A stretch of DNA of 64,000 bases from BOG-908 sp964242595 (GTDB taxonomy: Bacteria > Pseudomonadota > Alphaproteobacteria > Acetobacterales > Acetobacteraceae), in assembly GCA_964242595.1 (NCBI GenBank), contig CAXTBC010000003.1:46210-110209 (forward strand), in the 5' to 3' direction. The notes beneath the pieces were generated by a model, which did no database searches, had not been told where the DNA came from, and saw nothing but the letters and a program-made list of their open reading frames with translations. Of this stretch, positions 7,647 through 15,486 are shown in pieces. The first letter of the stretch is position 1; every line of letters starts with the position of its first letter. The position numbers and the translations under genes were made by a program.

Positions 7647-9540
7647 GGCCGGGAACGTTGCAGACCTGCCGGACGGCCGCAACACGGCCGCCCTAACCGG
7701 GCGCGACGCCGGGCCGGACGCTGTCGGACCGCAGGACGCGGCGCTGGACCCTGGTGGGTTGCCGGCGATGGCGGCCAGCCTGCGCCAGGCCTCCCAAGGC
7801 CAGGGCAGCCGCCTCTGCCTCGCCGCTGCCCAGCTTGCGAGCCGCCACCTCCGCTACGACGCAGCCGACCCGCTCTGGCCGGACCGCGACCGGGTGGCCG
7901 TCGACACCGCGCTCCCGCGCCTCGCCCAGGCGCTCGAAACGCTGTCCGGCACGCCAGGGCTGTGCGCGACGCCAGGACCGGCGGTGGGTGCCGGGGCGGG
8001 CCTGGCGTTGGCAGAACGCATGCTGGCGGCGCGTTTTGGCCGTTCGCTGGTGGACCACCGCGCCTGGGTGCTGTGCAGCGGCCACGCTTTGGCCACCGGG
8101 CCGGTGCAGGAAGCTGCCTGGCTGGCCGGCGCCTGGCGTCTCGGCCGGCTCAGCGTGCTGGCCGAGGCCGAGGACGACGCACCTGCCGGCCTGGCCGGCT
8201 TCGCCGCCAACGGCTGGGCGGTCCGCCACGCCTGCGCGGACGATCCCGTGGAAGTGGCGGCTTGCCTGTCCGCCGCGCTGCGTTCGCAGAAACCCACGCT
8301 GGTCATCTGCGGCGGGCCCATCCCGCCCGACGTGCCGGAAGTCACCCTGCGGCACGGGCCGGACCTATGGGCCGCCTGCGGGAGCCGCCTGGCCGGCGTC
8401 CGGCGGGGCTGGCTGAAGCGGCTGGCCCGCCATGCTAGCCGGCAGGACTTCGAGGCCGCCTGTGCCGGCCGCCTCCCGCCGCGCTGGTACGCACCGCTTT
8501 CCGAACCGCCGGCGCCGGCCCAGCCCGCTGCCGCCACGGCGCACACGGCCAGGGCAGCGGCCGTCTCCCTGCACGCCACCCTACCGGAGCTGGCGATCCT
8601 GCCCGGCGACCCCGCCTGGCCCCAGCCCCCCGGCCAGTCGGAGCCGCCCGCCGCCGCGCACGCCGCAGGCAGTCGGCCGCGCACCGGGCATAGTGCAACC
8701 AGCCGGCTGGTTGCCGGGCATGGTGCGGGCAGCCCGCTTGCCGCCGGGCACGCTGCAGGCAGCCGGCTTGCAGCCGGCTTGGGCGGCGTGCTGCTCGGCG
8801 CAGCGCTGCACGGCGGCGTAGTGCCGTTGGCCGCGCCGCCTGCCGAAGATGCCGACGCGGTGCTGCCCGCCTTGCGCGCCGCCGCCCAGGCGGGCATCCG
8901 CCTGCTGCAGATGCTGGTCGAACCCGCGGCCACGGACCTGCCGGCGGCGGCCGCCGCTGCCGCCCGGCGTGCCGGCCTGCGCGCCACGCCCAACCTGTTC
9001 GTCTTCCGCCCGGCCGACGCCACCGAGACGCTCGAGTGCCTGGAGCTGGCCATCAGGCGCACCACCGGTCCCAGCGTGCTGCTGCTCGCCGCTTCACCCC
9101 GCCCGGCACTCGCCGAGCGGCCAGCGCGCACGCGCTCGGCCCGTGGCGGCTACGTCGCGGCCGAGGCGACGGGCCAGCGCGCGGTCACCCTGGTCGCCAG
9201 CGGCCCGGAACTGGAGGCTACGCTGCAGGCGCGCGCGCTGCTCGCCCGTGACGGCATCGCGGCGGCCGTCGTCTCCCTGCCGTGCTGGAACCTGTTCGCC
9301 CTCCAGGACGCGGCGTGGTGCGCCCAGGTGCTGGGCCGTGCCCCACGGATCGCCATCGAGCCTGGCGGCGGGTTCGGCTGGGAGCGCTGGCTGGGGCCGG
9401 ACGGCCTCGTGCTCCCCAATGCCGCCGAGGCCCAGGCCGCAGCCTGGACGTCCCCGGGTGACGACGCACAGGCGATGGCAGACATGGTTGCAGATCACCT
9501 CTGTTCGCAAACGGTCTGGACAGGTGCCCCGCTTACCTAG
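7645..9540 (+). CDS. Transketolase-like protein lacking catalytic motifs
   Basis: About 631 residues, co-linear with transketolase and placed just before gap and pgk. Similarity is seen in DPLWPDRDRVAVD, in GAGLALAERMLAARF, in SLVDHRAWVLCSG, and in GAALHGGVVPLAAP. The key residues are changed. The thiamine diphosphate motif GDG...EG...N reads CSGHALATG (residues about 144-152), and the region that should hold the catalytic Glu in REH is Ala/Gly-rich. A 30-bp tandem repeat adds a low-complexity linker at about residues 343-379. The reading frame is intact, so this looks like a pseudoenzyme rather than a pseudogene. Start ATG 7645; GTG/ATG alternatives exist nearby. Confidence 0.75.
   Translation: MAGNVADLPDGRNTAALTGRDAGPDAVGPQDAALDPGGLPAMAASLRQASQGQGSRLCLAAAQLASRHLRYDAADPLWPDRDRVAVDTALPRLAQALETLSGTPGLCATPGPAVGAGAGLALAERMLAARFGRSLVDHRAWVLCSGHALATGPVQEAAWLAGAWRLGRLSVLAEAEDDAPAGLAGFAANGWAVRHACADDPVEVAACLSAALRSQKPTLVICGGPIPPDVPEVTLRHGPDLWAACGSRLAGVRRGWLKRLARHASRQDFEAACAGRLPPRWYAPLSEPPAPAQPAAATAHTARAAAVSLHATLPELAILPGDPAWPQPPGQSEPPAAAHAAGSRPRTGHSATSRLVAGHGAGSPLAAGHAAGSRLAAGLGGVLLGAALHGGVVPLAAPPAEDADAVLPALRAAAQAGIRLLQMLVEPAATDLPAAAAAAARRAGLRATPNLFVFRPADATETLECLELAIRRTTGPSVLLLAASPRPALAERPARTRSARGGYVAAEATGQRAVTLVASGPELEATLQARALLARDGIAAAVVSLPCWNLFALQDAAWCAQVLGRAPRIAIEPGGGFGWERWLGPDGLVLPNAAEAQAAAWTSPGDDAQAMADMVADHLCSQTVWTGAPLT
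8671..8780 (+). repeat. 30-bp tandem repeat inside the transketolase-like gene
   Basis: Three full units and one partial unit of 30 bases start at 8671, 8701, 8731 and 8761. Each encodes a ten-residue unit like SRLAAGHAAG. The length is a multiple of three, so the frame is kept. It sits where the transketolase Pyr domain should carry its REH motif. Confidence 0.85.
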
Positions 9541-9630
9541 AGAAACGATGCCAATGTTGCTGCCGGGTCTGTCTAAGGGCCGGGCGCCGCAAGGCTTTCT
9601 CAAGCAAAATCTACAGGAGACAATCAAAAC

Positions 9631-10650
9631 ATGGCAGTCAGGATCGCGATCAACGGGTTCGGCCGCATTGGCCGGCTGGTACTGCGCGCCATGGTGCAGA
9701 GCGGTCGCACGGACGTCGAGCCCGTCGCGATCAACGACCTGGGCAGCGTGGAGGCCAACGCCCATCTGTTCCGCTACGACAGCGTTCACGGCCGCTTCCC
9801 CGGCGAGGTGGTCGTCGAGGGCGACAGCATCACCATCCGCCATCAGGGGCGCGTTTGGGGCCCCATCAAGGTCTCGGCTGAACGCGACCCGTCCCGCGTT
9901 CCCTACCAGGGCGTTGACGTGGCAATGGAGTGCACGGGCCTGTTCACCAGCAAGCAGGCCGCCTCCGCCCTGCTCGCCGCCGGCGCGCGCCGCGTTTTGG
10001 TCTCCGCCCCGGCCGACGGCGTGGACGCCACCGTGGTGTTCGGCGTGAACCAGGCGGTGCTGACGCCGGAGATGACGGTGGTGAGCAACGCGAGCTGCAC
10101 CACCAACTGCCTCGCCCCGATGGCCAAGGTGCTGCACGAGGGTTTCGGCATCGAGCGCGGTTACATGGTGACCATCCACAGCTACACCGGCGACCAGAAG
10201 ACGGTGGACACCCTCCACAAGGACCTCCACCGCGCCCGCGCCGCCGCCATGTCGATGATCCCGACCAGCACGGGCGCCGCCAAGGCGCTGGGCCTTGTGC
10301 TGCCGGAGCTGGCGGGCAAGCTGGACGGCACCTCGATCCGGGTGCCCACGCCCAACGTGTCCCTGGTGTCGCTGGACGCCAACCTGGCGCGGCCGGCCGA
10401 CGTGGCGGCCGTGAACGCCCTGTTCAAGGCGGCGGCACGGGGCCCGATGGCCGGCATCCTGGATTACAACACGGAGAAGCTGGTCAGCACCGACTTCAAC
10501 GGCGTGGCCGCGAGCTGCACGTTCGACGCCACGCAGACGGCTTCGGTGGATGGCGGCAAGATGGTGCGGGTGGCCGGGTGGTACGACAACGAGTGGGGCT
10601 TCTCGTCGCGGATGTCGGACACGGCTGCGCTTTGGGGCGCGATGGAGTAA
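9631..10650 (+). CDS. gap: Glyceraldehyde-3-phosphate dehydrogenase, type I
   Basis: 339 residues, the usual length. The NAD-binding start is MAVRIAINGFGRIGRLVLRA, the catalytic Cys is in SNASCTTNCLAP (about residue 156), and the C-terminal WYDNEWGFSSRM is typical. It oxidises glyceraldehyde 3-phosphate to 1,3-bisphosphoglycerate. ACAGGAGACAATC upstream is a good ribosome site. It lies 90 bases after the transketolase-like gene and before pgk, a common glycolytic/Calvin gene order. Confidence 0.97.
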   Translation: MAVRIAINGFGRIGRLVLRAMVQSGRTDVEPVAINDLGSVEANAHLFRYDSVHGRFPGEVVVEGDSITIRHQGRVWGPIKVSAERDPSRVPYQGVDVAMECTGLFTSKQAASALLAAGARRVLVSAPADGVDATVVFGVNQAVLTPEMTVVSNASCTTNCLAPMAKVLHEGFGIERGYMVTIHSYTGDQKTVDTLHKDLHRARAAAMSMIPTSTGAAKALGLVLPELAGKLDGTSIRVPTPNVSLVSLDANLARPADVAAVNALFKAAARGPMAGILDYNTEKLVSTDFNGVAASCTFDATQTASVDGGKMVRVAGWYDNEWGFSSRMSDTAALWGAME

Positions 10651-10784
10651 GCAGGCAAGGCCTTCTTTCTTGAAAGAAAGAAGCAAAGAACTTTTGCCCC
10701 GTGGCGCGCGCTTCCGGAGAAGTCCGCGACAGCACGGATAAAAGTTTTTTGGTTCTTTTTTTCAAAAAAGAACTCGTTCTTCCT
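10651..10784. repeat. Family A dispersed repeat between gap and pgk
   Basis: Full copy beginning immediately after the gap stop codon. The left C-type arm is AAGGCCTTCTTTCTTGAAAGAAAGAAG, the core is GTGGCGCGCGCTTCCGGAG, and the right G-type arm ends GAACTCGTTCTTCC. It ends 11 bases before the pgk ATG, so it fills the leader. Confidence 0.9.
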
Positions 10785-10795
10785 CAGGAGCCGCA

Positions 10796-12007
10796 ATGTT
10801 CAAGACCCTCGACGGCATAGACGTCACCAACAAGCGTGTCCTGCTCCGCGCCGACCTCAATGTGCCCGTCCGCAACGGCCAGATCACCGACCTCACCCGT
10901 ATCGAACGCCTCTCGCCCACCATACGCGAGCTCGCCGAGGCCGGCGCGCGCGTCATCGTTGTCAGCCATTTCGACCGCCCCGGCGGCCAGCGCGTGGAGA
11001 CCATGTCGCTGCGCCCCGTCTCTGCCGCGCTGCGCGACGTGCTGGGCCGCGACGTGTTCTTCGCCGACGACTGCGTGGGCCCGGTGGCCGAGGACGCGGT
11101 CGGCCGGCTTGAGGCAGGCCAGGTGCTGGTGCTGGAGAACACCCGCTTCCACGCCGGCGAGGAGGAGAACGACCCGGAGATGGCCCGCGCCTTGGCCGGC
11201 CTGGCCGACATCTACGTCAACGACGCCTTCTCCGCCGCCCACCGCGCCCACGCCAGCACCGAGGGCGTGGCACGGCATCTGCCCAGCCACGCCGGCCGGC
11301 TGATGCAGCGCGAGCTCGAGGCGCTGACCGCGGCGCTGGAACACCCCGAGCGCCCGGTGGGCGCCATCGTCGGTGGCGCCAAGGTCTCCACCAAGCTGGC
11401 GCTGCTCGGCAACATGATGGGCCGGGTAGACGTGCTGGTGATCGGCGGCGCCATGGCCAACACCTTCCTCGCCGCGCAGGGTATCGCCGTCGGCCGCTCC
11501 CTGCAGGAGCCGGACATGCACCAGACGGCGCGCGACATCCTGGCCCAGGCAAAGGCCGGCGGCTGCGAGATCATCCTGCCCGTCGATGCCGTGACCGCCA
11601 CCGAGTTCCGCGCCAACCCGGCCACCCAGGTGGTGCCGATCGGCGCCGTGCCGGCCGACGCGATGATCCTCGATTTGGGCCCGCAGACCGTGGCGCTGAT
11701 CCGCGCGCGCCTGCCCGGCCTGCGCACGCTGGTGTGGAACGGCCCGCTCGGCGCCTTCGAGACGCCGCCCTTCGATGCCGCCACCATGGCGCTGGCTCAT
11801 GCCGTGGCCGCCGCCACCTCGGCCGGCCACCTGCGCTCGGTCGCCGGCGGCGGCGACACGGTGGCCGCCCTGCGCCAGGCCGGCGTGGCGGAGCAAATGA
11901 GCTACGTCTCGACTGCCGGCGGTGCCTTTTTGGAGTGGCTTGAGGGTAAGATGCTTCCCGGCATCCTGGCACTGCAGTCGCTCGACGGCGTGGTCGTGCC
12001 CGCCTGA
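10796..12007 (+). CDS. pgk: Phosphoglycerate kinase
   Basis: 403 residues. N-terminal substrate motif RADLNVPVRNGQI, then SHFDRPGG, then GGAKVSTKLALLGNMM. The C-terminal nucleotide motif VAGGGDTVAAL is also present. It transfers phosphate from 1,3-bisphosphoglycerate to ADP. The ATG has CTCAGGAGCCGCA upstream. Same direction as gap, separated by a family A element. Confidence 0.97.
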   Translation: MFKTLDGIDVTNKRVLLRADLNVPVRNGQITDLTRIERLSPTIRELAEAGARVIVVSHFDRPGGQRVETMSLRPVSAALRDVLGRDVFFADDCVGPVAEDAVGRLEAGQVLVLENTRFHAGEEENDPEMARALAGLADIYVNDAFSAAHRAHASTEGVARHLPSHAGRLMQRELEALTAALEHPERPVGAIVGGAKVSTKLALLGNMMGRVDVLVIGGAMANTFLAAQGIAVGRSLQEPDMHQTARDILAQAKAGGCEIILPVDAVTATEFRANPATQVVPIGAVPADAMILDLGPQTVALIRARLPGLRTLVWNGPLGAFETPPFDAATMALAHAVAAATSAGHLRSVAGGGDTVAALRQAGVAEQMSYVSTAGGAFLEWLEGKMLPGILALQSLDGVVVPA

Positions 12008-12110
12008 CGCGCCGGTAGGCCGCCGGCTGACCGGCCCGGCAGGTTTGTAACACTTATCACTTTTGTCATTTTTTGTTGATCGGAGTGGCAGGAAGCCGCA
12101 TGGTCTCGCC

Positions 12111-12497
12111 ATGGACAAGATCACGTCACATCCACGACGGCGGCTGACGGCATCTGGCGTTTTGGCCGGCTTGGCCCTCCTGCTCGGCGCAGCCGGATCC
12201 GAGCAGATGCAGATGCAAATTGGCGGCTTAGGGACGCTGGCCCAATCGGAACCGACGCCTGCCAAGGCGCTCACCTTTCAGAACACTATGTACCAGGCTG
12301 CACCCGTGCCCGACCAGGACGTAGAAGGTCCGCCCAGCCCGGTCCGAACGGAAGCGCAGCTGTCGCCGGCGTTCCTCTCGCCAAGCTCGCTTTACCAGGG
12401 TGACGGCTATGCCTACGGGTCTAGCCAGCAAGGCACGCTGGATCGCAAGAAAACCGGCGCTGCGGGACTTGGACTGAGCGTTCCGGTTAGTCAGTAA
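12111..12497 (+). CDS. Hypothetical secreted or membrane-anchored protein
   Basis: 128 residues from ATG 12111. A basic N-terminus and hydrophobic helix (RRRLTASGVLAGLALLLGAAG) look like a signal peptide or anchor. The rest is polar, Pro/Ser/Gln-rich and lacks recognised motifs. A TTG at 12063 could extend it by 16 residues. The upstream 100 bases are unusually AT-rich for this window, which could mark a promoter. The gene is convergent with coq7, and a family B repeat fills the gap. Function unknown. Confidence 0.5.
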   Translation: MDKITSHPRRRLTASGVLAGLALLLGAAGSEQMQMQIGGLGTLAQSEPTPAKALTFQNTMYQAAPVPDQDVEGPPSPVRTEAQLSPAFLSPSSLYQGDGYAYGSSQQGTLDRKKTGAAGLGLSVPVSQ

Positions 12498-12665
12498 GGA
12501 AGATTGGGGCCTACCCCAAACCCCGCTGGGGCCTTGAGGCCCCAGACCCCCATCTACGTAGAATCTCTTATCAAAGATTCTAAGCACAAGTCCGTAGCGG
12601 GCCGGCGCCGCTAGCGCCATTGGTCCGAGCCTGCGGCGCCGGGGGGCAGAGCCCCTGGCCTTCCT
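12498..12665 (+). repeat. Family B dispersed repeat, copy 1
   Basis: Spans exactly the gap between two convergent stop codons. It contains CCCCGCTGGGGCC and a GGGGCCTTGAGGCCCC palindrome, then CAGACCCCCATCTA. An AT-richer hairpin (AGAATCTCTTATCAAAGATTCT) comes next. It ends with GTCCGTAGCGGG, an optional GGTCCGAGCCTGCGGCGCC module and GGCAGAGCCCCTGGCCTTC. Confidence 0.88.
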
Positions 12666-12668
12666 GCC

Positions 12669-13214
12669 TTACACTCGCTCGCTCACCGCGATCGCCACCT
12701 TGCACCCAGCCTTGATCACGCCAGCCAAAACCCGGTAGCCCGGCGTCAGCTCGGCCTCGTGCTCCAGCCCGATGTCGCGGTGTTGGAGCTCCTCGGCCCT
12801 GAACGCCTCGATGGTTTCCCGCAGCTCCGGCTCCTCCTCGCCCAAATCGGTCACCTGCGCGCGGTAGTGCTCGTCGATCGCCTCTTCCACGGCCACCGTG
12901 CACGCCATGGCCGCCCGCTCGCCCATCGCCGCCGTCACCGCGCCCAGGGCGTAACCGGCCAGGTGCCACAGCGGCAGCAGCGCCGTCGGCCGTACCCGCC
13001 GCTCGGCGATCAGCCGGGCAAACGTGTCCAGGTGGTGCTGCTCCTGCGCCTGCATGTGCCGCAGGATGTCGCCCTTCTCGCCGCGGCCCAGCACCGAAAG
13101 CTGGCCCTGGTAGATACGTTGCGCGCCGTACTCGCCGGCATGGTCCACGCGCACGATCCGCTCCAGCCTGGTGCGCGAGGGTACGTCGCCCGGAAGTGGC
13201 CCTGGATGTTTCAT
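12669..13214 (-). CDS. coq7: Demethoxyubiquinone hydroxylase, Coq7 family
   Basis: 181-residue di-iron hydroxylase of ubiquinone synthesis. The carboxylate ligands are visible as DHAGEYGAQRIY, QEQHHLDTF, AVEEAIDEHY and FRAEELQHRD, in the expected order of E/ExxH pairs. It likely hydroxylates the ring of demethoxyubiquinone at the inner membrane face. The start is ATG 13214, with AGGAGAGGA upstream. It overlaps the end of dsbB by four bases, which suggests translational coupling. Confidence 0.93.
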   Translation of the reverse strand: MKHPGPLPGDVPSRTRLERIVRVDHAGEYGAQRIYQGQLSVLGRGEKGDILRHMQAQEQHHLDTFARLIAERRVRPTALLPLWHLAGYALGAVTAAMGERAAMACTVAVEEAIDEHYRAQVTDLGEEEPELRETIEAFRAEELQHRDIGLEHEAELTPGYRVLAGVIKAGCKVAIAVSERV

Positions 13215-13720
13215 GCTGCCGATCCTCTCCTGCTGGCCTGCAGCAAGATGGCGAGTCCGGCGGAGATCGCCAGGGCGTAGGCCAGCCCCATCTGCGTCAT
13301 CGATACGGGCAGGCCGGGGATCAGGAAGTCGGGGTCCTCGCACGGCTTGGCCGGCCGCGCGGGCATCGCGGCGATGCGCTGCGCCGTGGTCAGGCCGCTC
13401 AGGTTCGGCACGGTGCATTCCGGCAACGGGTCCGGCCACCAGTGCTGCTCCACGCCGGCATGGACCAAAGAGAGTCCTGCGCCGCCCAGCATCACCACGG
13501 CCACGAGCCACAGCACGAGCCGCCCCGGCGTGCGGGGCAGCAGCGCCGCCCCCAGCGCCAGCATCGCCCCGACCACGTAGGGCCAGCGCTCCAGCAGGCA
13601 GAACGCACACGGCACCAGGCCCAGGAAGCGCTCGGACCCGCGGGCCACAACCACGGCCAGCGTGCAGGCGACCAGGGCAGCTACCGCGATCCGGCGATGC
13701 TGCGAGGCATGGACCGTCAC
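13211..13720 (-). CDS. dsbB: Disulfide bond formation protein B family
   Basis: About 169-residue inner-membrane protein with four hydrophobic segments. The first periplasmic cysteine pair is in the family signature VPCAFCLLERWPY. The second pair is spread over PECTVPN and PCEDPDF. It passes electrons from DsbA-type oxidases to quinone. A GTG at 13720 is chosen as start, because it lies 10 bases after the neighbour's stop; a 16-residue longer ORF would overlap that neighbour. Co-directional with coq7, which makes the quinone. Confidence 0.88.
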   Translation of the reverse strand: MTVHASQHRRIAVAALVACTLAVVVARGSERFLGLVPCAFCLLERWPYVVGAMLALGAALLPRTPGRLVLWLVAVVMLGGAGLSLVHAGVEQHWWPDPLPECTVPNLSGLTTAQRIAAMPARPAKPCEDPDFLIPGLPVSMTQMGLAYALAISAGLAILLQASRRGSAA

Positions 13721-13730
13721 GCCGCCCCGC

Positions 13731-14030
13731 TCAGGGCGCCCAGTGCGGGCCGATCCAGAGGCCCCCACGCCAATGACCGGGCACGAAGTTCGCGTAGCCC
13801 GGTTGGGTGGCGATCCAGTGGCGATGCACCCACACGTAGCGCGCCAGCCGGGGACGCCACTGCCAGTGGCCGGGCTCCAGGACGAAACGCTCCGGCGGCC
13901 CGGGCGGCGGCGGCGGCGGCGGTCCCGCTTCGGGAGGGGCCGACGGAAAAGCCGGCTGCGCGGCTGCCGGCAGCACGGCGCCGCAGGCCAGCAGCAAAGT
14001 CAGGGCAGTCGCGGTCGGGCGCAATTTCAT
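13731..14030 (-). CDS. YXWGXW-repeat-like secreted protein
   Basis: 99 residues with a signal peptide (KLRPTATALTLLLACGAVLPAAA), a Pro-rich linker, and tryptophan/glycine motifs of the kind LEPGHWQWRP...RYVWVHRHW and NFVPGHWRGGLW. These resemble the YXWGXW repeats found in many proteobacterial envelope proteins of unknown function. The start is ATG 14030; the longer in-frame ORF runs through a repeat element and is not credible. It sits just upstream of dsbB and coq7 in the same direction. Confidence 0.75.
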   Translation of the reverse strand: MKLRPTATALTLLLACGAVLPAAAQPAFPSAPPEAGPPPPPPPGPPERFVLEPGHWQWRPRLARYVWVHRHWIATQPGYANFVPGHWRGGLWIGPHWAP

Positions 14031-14114
14031 CGATGTGTCTTTCCGTTCTGAGCCTGATTTTAATGGCGGGGCGGCAGTTACCTCGTGACGTCCGTTACAT
14101 GAAAGGGCGGACAG

Positions 14115-14268
14115 GCAGGCAAGCAGTCCTTTTCTGAAAACAAACCGATGAGTTTTGCCTTCCGCATTCAAAACAGCCGGACATCGCAAGATGGACCAAG
14201 GCCGCTGCCCCAGCGAAAGAACAAAGCCTTTTGCTTCTTTCTGCAAAAAAGAAGGCCTTGCTTCCTTA
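14115..14268. repeat. Family A dispersed repeat, diverged copy
   Basis: The left arm carries the variant AAGCAGTCCTTTTCTGAAAAC. The core is CATTCAAAACAGCCGGACATCGCAAG, like the cores at 26.7 and 41.8 kb. The right C-type arm reads CTTTTGCTTCTTTCTGCAAAAAAGAAGGCC. It lies upstream of the YXWGXW gene and next to the DUF1501 stop. Confidence 0.8.
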
Positions 14269-14282
14269 GTAATGCGGCCGGA

Positions 14283-15485
14283 CTACGCCCTCACCAGCCC
14301 CGCCATCGGCTGCGCGTCCAGGCTTCCCGGCAGCACCCGCTCCATGGCGCTCCCAGGCAGCCGCATGTGCTCCACCAGCACGCCCTTGATCACGCTGCGC
14401 AGGTCCGTCGTCGGCGCCAGGTCACGGTTCTCGAACAGCTTGCCGCTGCCAAGCCCTGGCCAGTCCGCGCGCACCCTGCCGCCGGGCACCGCCCCGCCTA
14501 GCACCAGGGCCGCGCCGGCCGTGCCGTGGTCCGTGCCGCCTGTGCCGTTCACGTGCACCGTGCGGCCGAACTCGGTGACGGCCAGCACCACCGTCTGGCT
14601 CCACGCCGCCCCGAGCGCAGCCTTTAGCGCCGCCAGCCCGGCATCCAGCTGGCCGAGCGCGGTGGCGATCTGCCTGTCCTGTCCGGCATGGGTGTCCCAG
14701 CCGCCGATCTCCAGCACCGCCACGCGCGGTCCGTTGGCTTGCGCCAGCAGTCGTCCTGCCGAGCCGGCCAGCACCTCGAAGCTGCGGTCGTGCTTCGGGT
14801 CGGCCGCCTGGCCACTCAGCGCCGAGGCGGCAAAGCCGCGTTGCTTCAGCCCCTCCGCCATCGCTGGGCCCACGACCGGATCGCGCGCGCTCATGATCAG
14901 CAGCCTCTGGTAGAGGTCCGCCGTAGGCTGGGCGAAATGGTCCGGCGCCCACGCCTCCACCGCCGTCGGCCCGCGCAGCAGCAGCGGCGCCGACAGGCCC
15001 ACGGAGAGCGCCAGCTCGCGCCCGCTGGCCGGCATCAGCCCCACCGCGCGGTTCAGCCAGCCGCTGTGCAGCCGCTGATCCGCGCCGCTCTCCAGGCAGT
15101 CCTGCGCCTCGAAATGGCTGCGGCTGCGGTAGTGCCCGGCCACCGCGTGCAAAAGCGTCACCTCGCCGGCGGCGTACATCGCGTGCACCTGCGGCAAGGC
15201 CGGGTGCAGGCCGTACATGCCGCCCAGGTCGAGCACGCCGCCGGGCTGGCCCGGCGCCGGCAGGGCCAGCTTGCCGCGCAGGCCAGCAAACGCCGGGTCG
15301 CCGTAGGGCTGCACCGTGGACAGGCCGTCCATGGCGCCGCGCATCAGCACCACCACCAGGCGGTGGTCCGTCATCGGGGCGGCCAGCGCCATCGAGGTGC
15401 GGCCCAGCGTGACGGCCGCCGTCAGCCCCAGCAGGGCCTGGCGGCGGGACAACCGGAAGCGATCCGGGCAAAGCGTGTCGGTCAT
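14283..15485 (-). CDS. DUF1501 domain protein (Tat-exported)
   Basis: 400 residues. It opens with a twin-arginine-type signal (RLSRRQALLGLTAAVTLG). The DUF1501 pattern follows: LVVVLMRGAMDGLSTVQPYGD, YGLHPALP, HYRSRSHFEAQD and, near the C-terminus, VLAVTEFGRTVHVNG and GTDHGTAG. Family members adopt an alkaline-phosphatase-like fold and are nearly always paired with a DUF1800 protein, as here. The biochemical role is not established. It directly follows the DUF1800 gene; their ends and starts almost touch (15485/15487). Confidence 0.92.
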   Translation of the reverse strand: MTDTLCPDRFRLSRRQALLGLTAAVTLGRTSMALAAPMTDHRLVVVLMRGAMDGLSTVQPYGDPAFAGLRGKLALPAPGQPGGVLDLGGMYGLHPALPQVHAMYAAGEVTLLHAVAGHYRSRSHFEAQDCLESGADQRLHSGWLNRAVGLMPASGRELALSVGLSAPLLLRGPTAVEAWAPDHFAQPTADLYQRLLIMSARDPVVGPAMAEGLKQRGFAASALSGQAADPKHDRSFEVLAGSAGRLLAQANGPRVAVLEIGGWDTHAGQDRQIATALGQLDAGLAALKAALGAAWSQTVVLAVTEFGRTVHVNGTGGTDHGTAGAALVLGGAVPGGRVRADWPGLGSGKLFENRDLAPTTDLRSVIKGVLVEHMRLPGSAMERVLPGSLDAQPMAGLVRA

Positions 15486-15486
15486 C

